Program-made: the position numbers and the translations under genes | Shown: in pieces, positions 54,944 through 64,000 of the stretch | Position numbering within the stretch: position 1 is the first letter of the stretch | Layout: the number at the start of each line of letters is the position of its first letter | Assembly: GCA_047632435.1 (NCBI GenBank) | Contig: JBLICU010000003.1 | Coordinates: 25,759-89,758, forward strand | Direction of reading: 5' to 3' | DNA from: JAMZMI01 sp047632435 | GTDB lineage: Bacteria; Bacteroidota; Bacteroidia; Cytophagales; Cyclobacteriaceae | Length of the DNA stretch: 64,000 bases | Notes under the pieces: model-generated | The model's input: the letters and a program-made list of their open reading frames with translations, nothing else | What the model was told of the DNA's origin: nothing | Database searches by the model: none

Positions 54944-55411
54944 ATGTCAGGAGTAAACAAAGTAATATTAGTTGGGAGATTGGGTAAAGAACCCGAAATG
55001 AGACATCTTGAAAATGGTGCTTCTGTTGCCAATTTTTCTATTGCCACTTCGGAAGTTTATAAGGATCGAAATACTGGCGAACGGCGAGAGCAAACAGAAT
55101 GGCATAATATCGTGCTTTGGAGAGGTCTTGCCGACGTTGCAGAAAAATATCTCAAAAAAGGTGACATGGTATATATCGAAGGAAAGTTGAGAACACGTTC
55201 CTGGGAAAAAGACGGGATCAATAGGTATACTACTGAAGTTGTTGGTGACAACATGACAATGCTTGGTGGAAAAGCTGGAGGAGATTCAACTGTAGAATCA
55301 AATTCAAATCCTGAATCTACAAAACAACAATCCGAACCTTCTCAATCTGAGCCAGCTTCTTCTTTCAATGGCTCATCTGAAGAAGTGGCAACTGATGACT
55401 TGCCATTTTGA
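54944..55411 (+). CDS. ssb: single-stranded DNA-binding protein
   Basis: 155 residues. N-terminal OB fold (VNKVILVGRLGKEPEMR, ATSEVYKDR...TEWHNIVLW, YIEGKLRTRSW), Ser/Asn/Gln-rich linker and the acidic partner-binding tip DDLPF. Thirteen bp after mutY. Confidence 0.97.
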   Translation: MSGVNKVILVGRLGKEPEMRHLENGASVANFSIATSEVYKDRNTGERREQTEWHNIVLWRGLADVAEKYLKKGDMVYIEGKLRTRSWEKDGINRYTTEVVGDNMTMLGGKAGGDSTVESNSNPESTKQQSEPSQSEPASSFNGSSEEVATDDLPF

Positions 55412-55434
55412 TGTTTAACTAAACAAATCACTTA

Positions 55435-56799
55435 TTGGAGACATCACTCGACGATCCCTACCCCACTGTTTTATTGGCCAGCTTAGTGGATCTACCAATT
55501 TCTTTTTATCTGCTCAACAGTCTTGGGATTTTACTGCTTTTATTTCTATCTGGATTAATTTCCGGGTCGGAGGTTGCATTCTTTTCGCTGAGTCACGAAC
55601 AGGTCAAGCAGGTACGCACTTCAGAAAATAAAAAGGACAAATATATCAATCAGCTCGTATCAGATCCCAAAAGATTACTTGCGAATATCCTTATTTTAAA
55701 TAATCTGGTTAACATATTTATCATTACAATCTCCACTTATGCCACTTGGCGAATCGTAGGAAGTAAGGATGCAGGAGGAATCGTCATAATCACACTGACG
55801 GCTATTATTACAATGATGATTATCTTTTTTGGGGAGATAGTGCCCAAAGTTTACGCAAATCATAACAATCTTAGCTTTGCCAGACTTACAGCCCCTTTTC
55901 TGTCCTTTTCAAGCAAGGTCCTCAACCCTATCGCCTGGTTACTAATGAGCATAAGTAATGTCATAGAATCTCGGGTTGAAAGAAAGGGATACAATCTATC
56001 CGTAGATGAAATTCATCATGCATTGGAGCTTACGGCAGATCAAAAGGTGGTAACCGCAGAAGAAAAAGACATGCTTAAGGGCATTGTAAATTTCAGTACA
56101 CTGTCTGTGAAACAGATCATGAATTCGCGGATTGATATTACAGCGGCGGACATTGAGACTGATTTTCATGCGCTCATGAATCTTGTAAACAAAACCGGGT
56201 ATTCGCGGATTCCCGTTTACGAGGAAACGATTGATAAAATTGAGGGTATACTTTATATCAAAGACTTATTGCCACACTTAAATCAAGAGGATGATTTCAA
56301 ATGGCAGAGTTTACTCAGGCCGGGATTTTTTATTCCTGAGAGCAAGAAAATTGATGCCTTATTAAAGGATTTTCAGGAAAAACAGGTCCATATGGCCATT
56401 GTCATTGATGAATATGGTGGAACTGCTGGACTTATTACACTTGAGGATGTAATCGAGGAGATCGTAGGTGAAATCAACGATGAATTTGATGATGAGCGTG
56501 ATATGTCTTACAGTAAACTGGATAATCATACTTATATTTTCGAAGGAAAAACCTCATTAAATGATTTTTGCAAAATTGTGGGCGCAGATAATTCCGCTTT
56601 TGAAAAGGTAAAAGGTGATAGTGAATCACTTGGCGGACTCCTCTTGGAACTACATAGCAAACTGCCACATGCCGGAGAGAAAATCGAATACGATTCTTTC
56701 GTTTTCATAGTAGTGGCGGTTGATCAAAAGCGAATAAAAAAGGTGAGAGTCTTGCTCAAACAAAACAAGGAAGACTCATTAAAAGATTTTGAAGATTGA
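55435..56799 (+). CDS. gldE: gliding motility-associated protein GldE
   Basis: 454 residues from a TTG start. CNNM-type membrane domain with four helices (about 20-190; LSGLISGSEVAFFSLS), two CBS modules at about 210-330 (VKQIMNSRIDITAAD, YSRIPVYEETIDKIEGILYIKDLLP, VHMAIVIDEYGGTAGLITLEDVIEEIVG) and a CorC/HlyC C-terminal domain. GldE is known to be partly interchangeable with GldD functionally in flavobacteria; ion transport is inferred from CNNM homology. Overlaps gldD start by one base. Confidence 0.92.
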   Translation: METSLDDPYPTVLLASLVDLPISFYLLNSLGILLLLFLSGLISGSEVAFFSLSHEQVKQVRTSENKKDKYINQLVSDPKRLLANILILNNLVNIFIITISTYATWRIVGSKDAGGIVIITLTAIITMMIIFFGEIVPKVYANHNNLSFARLTAPFLSFSSKVLNPIAWLLMSISNVIESRVERKGYNLSVDEIHHALELTADQKVVTAEEKDMLKGIVNFSTLSVKQIMNSRIDITAADIETDFHALMNLVNKTGYSRIPVYEETIDKIEGILYIKDLLPHLNQEDDFKWQSLLRPGFFIPESKKIDALLKDFQEKQVHMAIVIDEYGGTAGLITLEDVIEEIVGEINDEFDDERDMSYSKLDNHTYIFEGKTSLNDFCKIVGADNSAFEKVKGDSESLGGLLLELHSKLPHAGEKIEYDSFVFIVVAVDQKRIKKVRVLLKQNKEDSLKDFED

Positions 56800-57377
56800 T
56801 GAAGTATCTTATCTTAGTTTTCATATTCATAGGTTTGAGTGCCTGCAACAAAGATTATTTACCCAGACCCAAGGGTTATAATCGTATTGAGCTACCTGAA
56901 CATGCATTTGTACAAATGCCAGATACCATGCCTTACTCATTTGAATATTCCAAATATGCCATGTTGAAAAAAGATGTTTCGTGGATTTCTGAACGGTATT
57001 GGGTAGATCTGGAATATCCAGAAATGGGTGCAAACGTACAGATTACCTACAAACCAATTATGAATAGAGACTCGCTGATACGTGGATATTACAGTGATTC
57101 CTATAGACTTACAGCGCAACACAATGTAAAAGCCTATGCCATTGACGAGATGATTCTGGAACTTCCAAATGGGGATTTTGCTTCCGTCACGTCTCTAGAG
57201 GGAGAGATTCCCACACCATTCCAATTTCACGTATCTGACAGCAGTCAACATTTTTTACGTGGTGCTTTATATTTCAAAACAGCCACAAAAAATGATTCAC
57301 TTGCCCCTGTTATTGACTACTTAAAGGCGGATATTATCCACATGCTTGAGACATTGAAGTGGAATGATCTTGACTAA
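56799..57377 (+). CDS. gldD: gliding motility lipoprotein GldD
   Basis: 192 residues from the ATG at 56799 (overlapping the gldE stop, TGATG). Lipoprotein signal MKYLILVFIFIGLSAC with Cys16. Body: YLPRPKGYNRIELPEH, WISERYWVDLEYPEMGANVQITYKP, ending in DYLKADIIHMLETLKW, the usual GldD pattern. Required for gliding and T9SS in Flavobacterium. Last gene of the mutY operon; recG follows 64 bp later. Confidence 0.93.
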   Translation: MKYLILVFIFIGLSACNKDYLPRPKGYNRIELPEHAFVQMPDTMPYSFEYSKYAMLKKDVSWISERYWVDLEYPEMGANVQITYKPIMNRDSLIRGYYSDSYRLTAQHNVKAYAIDEMILELPNGDFASVTSLEGEIPTPFQFHVSDSSQHFLRGALYFKTATKNDSLAPVIDYLKADIIHMLETLKWNDLD

Positions 57378-57441
57378 GCGTCTCACCCTTATTAAGTTTC
57401 TTTAGCATGTTTTCTATCTTAGCTACAAAGATAAAAATTGC

Positions 57442-59535
57442 ATGCCAGGATTTTTTGACAGAAGTTTAGAATATCTCAAAGGTGTCGGTCCTCAAAGGGC
57501 GGATTTGCTCAAAAAAGAACTGCAAATATTCACCTATGCTGACCTTATCGAATATTACCCCTTTAGATATGAGGATCGGACTAAGTTTTATAAAGTCAGT
57601 CAGGTCAATGAAGAAATGCCTTTCATTCAAATCATAGGGCAATTCAAGTCGTTTCAGATGGTTGGTGTCGGAAATAAGCAGCGATTGGTTGGGCAATTCG
57701 TTGATGATACTGGCATCATAGAGCTGGTCTGGTTTCAAGGTGCTAAATGGATACAAAGCAAGCTAGCCATTGGTGTGAACTATGTGGCTTTTGGAAAACC
57801 CGCCAAGTTTGGGGCTGTTTATAGCATTGCACATCCGGAGTTAGATATTCTTACAGAAAACTATAAGATCGGGGCATATCTACAGCCTGTTTACAATACA
57901 ACAGAAAAGCTGAAAGCGAAATTCATCGATAGTAAGGTGATCATGAAAATCATGAAGGGACTTTTGGTTGAAGCAGTTAATCATATTAATGAAACGTTAC
58001 CATCTGAATTGATTCAGCGGCATAAGCTGATCGATAAGAAAAATGCACTCATTCAGATTCATTTTCCAAAAAACCCAAAGGCGCTACAGTATGCAAGGGC
58101 TCGGCTCAAATTCGAGGAGCTATTTTATATTCAGCTTCGACTGATTAAATTGAAAATTACAAGAATCCATAGTTTTCCGGGTCTCCGGTTTACCAACAGT
58201 GATTTGCTAAATGTTTATTATGAAAAGCACCTTCCATTTGAATTGACCGGTGCACAAAAACGAGTGGTGAAAGAAATCTATCAGGATTTCCGCTCCGGCA
58301 AACAGATGAACAGACTGGTACAAGGTGATGTGGGAAGTGGAAAAACGATGGTAGCTTTTTTGTGTATGCTCATCGCCATAAGTAACGAAACACAATGTGC
58401 CTTTATGGCGCCTACTGAAATACTGGCCGATCAGCATTTCAAAGGCTTGCAGGAACAAGGCGAACCTCTCGGGATTAAGATCGCAAAGCTAACTGGATCT
58501 GCTAAAAAGGCTCAAAGACGTGAAATTGCTGAAGGATTGGAGTCCGGGGAAATAAAAATTCTGGTGGGGACTCACGCGTTGATCGAGGATAAAGTCATCT
58601 TCCAAAAACTGGGTTTAGCAATCATCGACGAGCAACACAGATTTGGTGTGGCCCAACGTGCTAAACTTTGGAACAAAAATAAAACCATGCATCCACATGT
58701 TCTGGTTATGACAGCCACTCCGATTCCACGTACCCTGGCGATGACGCTTTATGGAGATTTGGATATTTCTGCCATAGATGAAATGCCGGCTGGCCGAAAG
58801 CCAATCAAAACCTACCACATGCGGGACAGTCATCGTTTAAAGATGTTTCAATTTGTCGAAAACGAAGTGGAGAAAGGAAGACAAGTTTATATTGTGTATC
58901 CATTGATCGAAGAATCTTCCAAACTGGATTATAAAGACCTGATGGATGGATATGAAAGCGTGGCAAGGAGATTTCCAAAATATCCACTTTCGATTGTGCA
59001 TGGCAGGATGAAAGCCGAAGATAAAGATTTCGAAATGGCACGATTTGTCAAGGGTGAAACCAAAATCATGGTTGCTACCACGGTGATTGAAGTTGGTGTG
59101 AACGTGCAGAATGCATCGATCATGGTGATTGAAAATGCAGAGCGGTTTGGTTTGTCACAACTCCATCAGCTCAGGGGACGTGTGGGAAGAGGGGCCGAAC
59201 AATCTCATTGTGTATTAATGACGGGTCTGAAGCTATCCAATGAAGCCAAGGCCAGAGTGAAAACGATGGTGGATACTACAGACGGATTCAAAATTGCCGA
59301 GGTAGACTTACAGCTACGCGGGCCTGGTGACATGATGGGAACCCAGCAAAGTGGTATCATGGATTTGAAAATTTCTGATTTGGCCCAAGATGGTGAAATT
59401 CTAAAATTGGCAAGATCGGTTGCATCGGAAGTTTTGAATGAAGATCCCAATTTGTCTCTACCCAAAAATCAAGTGATAAGAAATCAAGTGGAGGCACAGG
59501 GCAAAGGCACAGTGAATTGGAGTCGGGTGAGCTGA
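57442..59535 (+). CDS. recG: ATP-dependent DNA helicase RecG
   Basis: 697 residues. Wedge OB fold in the N-terminal third (FIQIIGQFKSFQMVG, GIIELVWFQGAKW), helicase lobe 1 with Walker A GDVGSGKTMVA, DEQH box in IIDEQHRFG, TATPIPRTLA, and lobe 2 with ATTVIEVGVNVQNAS and QLHQLRGRVGRG. Regresses stalled forks and resolves branched DNA. Normal length, no anomalies. Confidence 0.97.
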   Translation: MPGFFDRSLEYLKGVGPQRADLLKKELQIFTYADLIEYYPFRYEDRTKFYKVSQVNEEMPFIQIIGQFKSFQMVGVGNKQRLVGQFVDDTGIIELVWFQGAKWIQSKLAIGVNYVAFGKPAKFGAVYSIAHPELDILTENYKIGAYLQPVYNTTEKLKAKFIDSKVIMKIMKGLLVEAVNHINETLPSELIQRHKLIDKKNALIQIHFPKNPKALQYARARLKFEELFYIQLRLIKLKITRIHSFPGLRFTNSDLLNVYYEKHLPFELTGAQKRVVKEIYQDFRSGKQMNRLVQGDVGSGKTMVAFLCMLIAISNETQCAFMAPTEILADQHFKGLQEQGEPLGIKIAKLTGSAKKAQRREIAEGLESGEIKILVGTHALIEDKVIFQKLGLAIIDEQHRFGVAQRAKLWNKNKTMHPHVLVMTATPIPRTLAMTLYGDLDISAIDEMPAGRKPIKTYHMRDSHRLKMFQFVENEVEKGRQVYIVYPLIEESSKLDYKDLMDGYESVARRFPKYPLSIVHGRMKAEDKDFEMARFVKGETKIMVATTVIEVGVNVQNASIMVIENAERFGLSQLHQLRGRVGRGAEQSHCVLMTGLKLSNEAKARVKTMVDTTDGFKIAEVDLQLRGPGDMMGTQQSGIMDLKISDLAQDGEILKLARSVASEVLNEDPNLSLPKNQVIRNQVEAQGKGTVNWSRVS

Positions 59536-59633
59536 TCATTAATTTATTCAACACACTTATAGCAATAAGGCAAATTAATTTGACATGGATTACTAAATGA
59601 GTTAAATTCATACATCCATTTGATAATGCATTT

Positions 59634-60662
59634 ATGTCTATCTATTTTTTCAGCAAAAGTTCGATTTTGGGTCTTGTTTGTTTAGTCGGCTTGACCTGTG
59701 CAACCGCTCAAAAAAGACGTACCGTGCTTAACGAAAATATTACTGTTCAGCCGGCCTCAGCTAAAAAAATGCAATTTGGCCTTCAAGCTGGAGATACGCT
59801 TGTTTTATTCTTTGAAGAAACTAATAGAAAGAAATTTGGGGAGGTTGAAATTCATGGTGTGAATGGTGGAACAGTCCTTTTTGAATATAATGTGAAAGAG
59901 ATCATTGAAAAAAAGGCAGGGATCACCCAAACGGGCATTTATGAGTTAGGATTGAAAAACAAAGCTTTGGATAGTCGGACGATTAAATTAAGAATAGAAA
60001 GAATACCAAATATGCCCAATGATAAATTTGATACCCAAGTTTACATAGCCCAAAAAGCAGATACTACTTATACTACAGTTAATGAAGATTACATGATTTC
60101 TGTGGATACCACCTTTTTACCCATTGTTCCACACCAGACGATTGCTATAGAATCGGTGAAAGGGAACAATAAAGGATTCTTCAAAGTCGAATTACCATAC
60201 GGCCTCCAATCATGGGCCTATTGGGTAGGTGTTGGTTATTCTACACTGGAAGCATTGGCAAAGGCTGATGAGAGGAGTTCAAAATATCAAAATCTTGTTG
60301 CAGACTCCAGCGGCTCGGCTGCTTTGGCAGGACTTGTTTTAGAAGGTAAATGCGAAATCACTCAATCTCAAGAGGCCGACAATGTTCAATACTGGTTTGT
60401 AAAAGACGAGCAGGATGTGCAAGCATTCCTTGGCGGGCAAGATTTCCACTTTTTTGATAAAGGCAATTCGGCCATGGCCTACGAAAGAAAAGAGATTCCC
60501 AATTCTGGGGAATTTTATATTTGTTTATTAAATGACAATGAGGAGGAACTCATTGAAGTTCATATTAGAGTTGCGGCTGTTACCTTCAAAGAAGTTTGGG
60601 GCGTACGTGAAATCAAAAAAATGTCAATCAATAAATACGAAGAGTCCTATCTCAAAGATTGA
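59634..60662 (+). CDS. exported protein of unknown function
   Basis: 342 residues. Sec signal 1-25 (LGLVCLVGLTCATAQ). Residues 45-130 look like an immunoglobulin-like or galactose-binding beta domain (LQAGDTLVLFFEETNRKKFGEVEI, TGIYELGLKN). A second module at about 150-340 has MISVDTTFLPIVP and a final SINKYEESYLKD. I do not recognise the family. Stands alone after recG. Confidence 0.7.
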   Translation: MSIYFFSKSSILGLVCLVGLTCATAQKRRTVLNENITVQPASAKKMQFGLQAGDTLVLFFEETNRKKFGEVEIHGVNGGTVLFEYNVKEIIEKKAGITQTGIYELGLKNKALDSRTIKLRIERIPNMPNDKFDTQVYIAQKADTTYTTVNEDYMISVDTTFLPIVPHQTIAIESVKGNNKGFFKVELPYGLQSWAYWVGVGYSTLEALAKADERSSKYQNLVADSSGSAALAGLVLEGKCEITQSQEADNVQYWFVKDEQDVQAFLGGQDFHFFDKGNSAMAYERKEIPNSGEFYICLLNDNEEELIEVHIRVAAVTFKEVWGVREIKKMSINKYEESYLKD

Positions 60663-61259
60663 TTAATTCCAATCTACTATGATGATCAATTTCTTTGGTC
60701 AAACTCAAAATTTATGCATTTGGAAAAGGTGTCGTAATTATTACAAACAATTTTATGGTAGGGATTTCCAATCAGTTATGATTTCGTTTTGGGGTTGATG
60801 CTCACGGTTGCAAGTTCATCATTCATTTCGTCGAGTGCAATTTCGCTGTTTTTAGATCTCAGTTTTGAAACTTTAGGAAAAAACTCAGCTTTATATTCTT
60901 CTCTGGAATTAATTTCAATCAAATCCAAGGCAGTCAAATATCCCAACAGTTTTTTGGCTTACGCATGTTGATTCTCTAAGATTTCATAAGATCAAAGATG
61001 AGAATTCGACTTTATTTTTTGGTTTTATCATCTAGATCCTGATACGATCTCTGATAGGTCAAATTGTGCGATTTTGGTTATTTAGACGGAGCTAGTTAGG
61101 TTTCTCAAGAAGAATTGAATGCTTTCAAAGAGGATATTTCGGTTAATAGAGTTGCGTCTTTAGATTATTTTGGATATTACTTATTTGTTTTTAAGCTTTC
61201 ATATCATTTATGCCGGCTTCCAGAAGAGACAAACAGGTAACCATCCTTTAAGAATTGGT
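60663..61259. other. intergenic region with possible gene remnants
   Basis: About 600 bp without a convincing complete gene. On the minus strand a 60-codon open frame (60776-60958) reads AKKLLGYLTALDLIEI, KAEFFPKVSKL, NDELATVSINPKTKS before its stop; it has protein-like composition but no upstream start, because TAA stands at 60959-60961. On the plus strand 61100-61240 reads VSQEELNAFKEDISVN then stop, also without a start. These look like decayed fragments, and neither can be assigned. Confidence 0.4.
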
Positions 61260-62036
61260 CTACCCCACTAAACTCACCGGATCCTGTCTCAGCAAACGAC
61301 AAAGTGAATTATAAAGACCCTCATTATAAGACCTAAATTCCTTCGGTCGCTCAAAGAAATTCTCCACCGCCACAGCAAAGAACTCGGCTTGGTTCACTCC
61401 GCCATAATCACGGAAAAAACTTTCTTCCGCCGAAATAATCTTTTGGATTTCTGCGGCAGCAAAAGCTTGCCACACCCGGATGTCTGCATCATCCATAAAG
61501 CCAAACTCATCATTCATAATGATGTTTTCGAGTTGTAGAGCATGTGCCATTTCATGCAAACCTAGATTTACACCTTCGTTTAGGGCATATCCCTCTACAA
61601 AATGCTTCCATGAAAGTACAATGGCTTTGGCTCGGGGATTTACTTCTCCTTTGTGGTGGCGCTGACCCGTGTTGCTGAAAAATTGATCCGGATAAACGAT
61701 GATTCTTTCAAAGTGATCCAAAAACACATTGTCGAAACCAAAGGTGAGCTGTACAGCAGATGAAGAAATGAGAATTTCCATTTCCTCAGTCACCTTGTCC
61801 ATTTGTCGTGGGACAAACTCCGTTAGCTTACGGAAGGTTCTGACTCGATATTCGAAAATCCGTTTGGATTTAGCGGGAAGCTTTCTGTAGAATTCGAAAT
61901 GTTTTTCGAGGGAATACTTTTCTGATTTGGTAAGTGATTCTTTCCAGCCCTGTGCGAAAATATACTCCTGCATGCGATTGGAGAAATAGATGCCTATCGC
62001 CACCACTACAACGCAGAGCAGGAGAAACCAGGTCAA
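61260..62036 (-). CDS. MtfA-type zinc metallopeptidase (M90)
   Basis: 258 residues. N-terminal membrane helix (about 2-19), then an MtfA-like domain with zinc site HEMAH in LGLHEMAHALQLEN and a downstream Glu in EFFAVAVENFFERP. MtfA (DgsA regulator in E. coli) is a cytoplasmic aminopeptidase-like enzyme; here the N-terminal anchor would tether it to the membrane. One base after the glyS stop, so cotranscribed with it. Confidence 0.9.
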   Translation of the reverse strand: MTWFLLLCVVVVAIGIYFSNRMQEYIFAQGWKESLTKSEKYSLEKHFEFYRKLPAKSKRIFEYRVRTFRKLTEFVPRQMDKVTEEMEILISSSAVQLTFGFDNVFLDHFERIIVYPDQFFSNTGQRHHKGEVNPRAKAIVLSWKHFVEGYALNEGVNLGLHEMAHALQLENIIMNDEFGFMDDADIRVWQAFAAAEIQKIISAEESFFRDYGGVNQAEFFAVAVENFFERPKEFRSYNEGLYNSLCRLLRQDPVSLVG

Positions 62037-62037
62037 C

Positions 62038-63585
62038 TTAGATTTTGGTTAGCAGGTTTTTCAAACTCACTTTGTCTTCCAGAGTAGCGATCAGTTCAGA
62101 GATCGAAACCCGATCCTGTTTCATGCTGTCACGTTCACGGATGGTTACGGTGTTATCCTCCAAAGTCTGATGATCCACAGTCACGCAATACGGCGTGCCA
62201 ATAGCATCCTGACGTCTATATCTTTTTCCAATGGCATCTTTCGCATCATATTGAGCATTGAAGTCAAGTTTTACTGCATTCATGATTTCTTCTGCCTTTT
62301 CTGGTAAGCCGTCTTTATTCATCAACGGAAACACAGCCACTTTCACAGGGGCTAGTGCCGGAGGGATCCTCAGAAGTGTTCTTGTGCTTCCATCTTCAAG
62401 CGTCTCTTCCATAAAGGAAGCCGACATCACAGCAAGGAACATTCTGTCCAAACCAATGGACGTTTCCAGCACATACGGTGTGTAGCTTTCGTTAGTAGCC
62501 GTGTCAAAATATTTCAATTTTTTACCGCTGTGTTTTTCATGAGCACTCAGGTCAAAGTCCGTTCTGGAGTGGATTCCTTCCAGTTCTTTGAATCCCATCG
62601 GGAAGTTAAATTCAATGTCGCATGCTGCATTCGCGTAATGCGCCAGATTCAAATGGTCATGGAATCTGTAGTTATCCTCATTCAAGCCAAGAGCCTTGTG
62701 CCAGGCGATGCGTTTCGTTTTCCAGTGCTCGTACCATTCCATCTCCGTTCCCGGCTTGATGAAAAATTGCATTTCCATCTGTTCAAATTCCCGCATACGG
62801 AAAATAAACTGACGGGCGATAATCTCGTTTCTGAAGGCTTTACCGATCTGGGCAATCCCAAACGGAAGCCTCATGCGGCTTGTCTTCTGCACGTTCAGGA
62901 AGTTGACAAAAATCCCTTGTGCCGTTTCCGGACGCAAATATATTTTGCCAGATTCTCCGGCTACAGAACCCAGCTCTGTTGAAAACATCAAATTGAATTG
63001 GCGCACATCCGTCCAGTTTCTTGAGCCAGATACCGGATCGGCAATTTCTAGATCCACGATCAGTTGCTTCAATCCCTCCAAATCACCGGACTCAATAGAG
63101 GATTTCATTCTATTTTCGATCTCCTCAATTTGTTTGGCGTAACCAACCACCCGTTCGTTGGTAGTCAAAAATTGACCTTTGTCAAAACTATCGCCAAATC
63201 GCTTGGCGGCTTTGTCTACTTCCTTATCAATTTTCGCCTGAATCTTGGCCATTTGCTCCTCTATGAGCACATCGGCACGGTAGCGCTTTTTCGAATCTTT
63301 ATTGTCGATTAATGGGTCGTTGAAAGCATCCACATGGCCGGAGGCTTTCCAGGTAGTCGGATGCATAAAAATCGCCGCATCGATCCCCACAATATTTTCA
63401 TTCATGCGCACCATCGCCTTCCACCAATATTCCTTGATGTTGTTTTTCAGCTCCACGCCCAGCGGCCCATAATCATAAGCAGCCGCCAGCCCCTCATAAA
63501 TCTCACTTGATGGATAGATAAAACCGTACTCCTTGCAATGGGAGGATATATTTTTCAGTGTTGTCGCCTCTTCAATATTTGCCAT
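62038..63585 (-). CDS. glyS: glycine--tRNA ligase (dimeric class II)
   Basis: 515 residues from the ATG at 63585 (MANIEEATTLKNISSH); the ATG at 63669 adds 28 unlikely residues. Single-chain glycyl-tRNA synthetase of the eukaryote/Bacteroidota type: motif 1 region YDYGPLGVELKNNI, RPETAQGIFVNF, RFRMREFEQMEMQFF-like (IFRMREFEQMEMQFF), motif 3 SIGLDRMFLAV, and a C-terminal anticodon-binding domain. Followed by the MtfA-like gene. Confidence 0.96.
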   Translation of the reverse strand: MANIEEATTLKNISSHCKEYGFIYPSSEIYEGLAAAYDYGPLGVELKNNIKEYWWKAMVRMNENIVGIDAAIFMHPTTWKASGHVDAFNDPLIDNKDSKKRYRADVLIEEQMAKIQAKIDKEVDKAAKRFGDSFDKGQFLTTNERVVGYAKQIEEIENRMKSSIESGDLEGLKQLIVDLEIADPVSGSRNWTDVRQFNLMFSTELGSVAGESGKIYLRPETAQGIFVNFLNVQKTSRMRLPFGIAQIGKAFRNEIIARQFIFRMREFEQMEMQFFIKPGTEMEWYEHWKTKRIAWHKALGLNEDNYRFHDHLNLAHYANAACDIEFNFPMGFKELEGIHSRTDFDLSAHEKHSGKKLKYFDTATNESYTPYVLETSIGLDRMFLAVMSASFMEETLEDGSTRTLLRIPPALAPVKVAVFPLMNKDGLPEKAEEIMNAVKLDFNAQYDAKDAIGKRYRRQDAIGTPYCVTVDHQTLEDNTVTIRERDSMKQDRVSISELIATLEDKVSLKNLLTKI

Positions 63586-64000
63586 AGCCGCAAAGATAGA
63601 ATTTTGAATATGTTTTTCAGAAAAAAGTGGTCTTAGGGAATTGTTAGGAGAGAACGAGTGGCTTTTCACATGTACTGGTGTTACGGCTATCCGCTATACT
63701 TCATGCCGCTGCTATCCGGTCTAGTTTGCCGAGGCAGTTTCTTCGGAAGAAATTTGATTATCTAAAACTAGAAGTCAGTGTGCCGATGTTTGTGTCTTCA
63801 CAAACCTACCTTAAACTTGGTTTGCGGGGACACAAACCAAGGCGAAGAAGAAACATCCCCTCACATTCCCAATTTTAATCCTAGATGTTGGTCCAAGTCT
63901 ATTGCTCTACCAAACTTCTGTAAAGCAATGTATATGGATTTAGTATATTGGAAACAAGCCCAAAACCACCAATCCAAAAATCCAAATACCCAATACCCAA
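63586..64000. other. non-coding end region with inverted repeats
   Basis: No convincing gene in the last 415 bp. Contains the inverted repeat at 63788-63837 and ends in short direct repeats (AATACCCAATACCCAA, preceded by CCAATCC/CCAAATA) that continue to the window edge. Confidence 0.6.
63788..63837. repeat. imperfect nested inverted repeat
   Basis: Arms 63788-63806 and 63819-63837 pair over 19 bp with 16 Watson-Crick and two G-U pairs; loop of 12 nt. The left arm is itself a perfect 7-bp hairpin (GTTTGTG/CACAAAC, loop TCTT) and the right arm a 6-bp one (GGTTTG/CAAACC). Could be a dispersed genomic repeat or cruciform; no other copy in this window. Confidence 0.55.

Noticed and set aside
60789..60971. 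60-residue plus-strand frame in the recG-glyS gap
   Set aside because: The opposite strand has the more protein-like translation; this one is Ser/Leu-rich and unsupported.
63678..63878. 66-residue plus-strand frame near the right edge
   Set aside because: It spans the inverted repeat, ends in an Arg-rich stretch and has no protein-like pattern or signal.

Overview
The window looks like chromosomal DNA of a gliding-type member of the Bacteroidota, most likely order Cytophagales. Evidence: three gliding-motility genes (gldB, gldE, gldD), a type IX secretion (T9SS) C-terminal sorting domain, Bacteroidota promoter elements (TTTG-N18-20-TAnnTTTG), the HU-mutY-ssb-gldE-gldD gene order, a YtxJ (bacillithiol-associated) protein, moderately AT-rich DNA and a lack of Shine-Dalgarno sequences. 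I see no prophage, insertion sequence, rRNA operon or CRISPR array. Family assignments come from motifs read by eye; no database was searched.

Layout. 0-8.9 kb: NRDE protein and small lipoprotein, gcvP on the minus strand, M28 peptidase, pyrC, tRNA-His, a small secreted protein that seems to start at CTG, and a HisA-like barrel lacking the usual first catalytic Asp. 8.9-14.8 kb: two paralogous histidine kinase/response regulator pairs on the minus strand, each divergent from a small exported-protein gene (one with a T9SS sorting tail, one DUF1573). Both divergent gaps carry TTAACA boxes phased by 10-11 bp, ending 21 nt before a -7-like element; this is the most interesting regulatory signal here. 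tRNA-Val follows. 14.8-24 kb: ferritin-like protein, SDR-like protein, an M16 peptidase-ispF run, fused alpha/beta 2-oxoacid dehydrogenase E1, a secreted protein built from 102-bp (34-aa) tandem repeats, YtxJ, a putative outer-membrane protein and lipA. 24-29.5 kb: a large AsmA-like protein, a lipoprotein, an aldehyde dehydrogenase and, divergently, a transglutaminase-like protein, with palindromic TAACA/TGTTA sites between the last two.

29.5-46.3 kb is one long minus-strand run, in transcription order uvrA, tpiA, prmA, a giant beta-rich secreted protein with DPW repeats, an M20 dipeptidase, DsbD, an M23 peptidase and two OmpA-family proteins. Much of it is envelope work (disulfides, peptidoglycan, outer-membrane anchoring). 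46.4-53.8 kb: an ECF sigma factor with a small overlapping partner, nth, a glycosyltransferase, gldB divergent from a PorT-like barrel, RNase G, a 29-residue basic ribosome-type protein, a TPR protein and HU. 53.9-64 kb: mutY-ssb-gldE-gldD, recG, an unknown secreted protein, a 600-bp gap with a possible gene remnant, an MtfA-type peptidase with glyS, and a repeat-bearing end region.

How it fits together: the region combines housekeeping (UvrA, Nth, MutY, RecG, SSB; glycine, lipoate, pyrimidine and isoprenoid metabolism) with envelope and gliding/T9SS functions. The two sensor-regulator pairs with exported-protein partners look like a duplicated envelope-sensing module.
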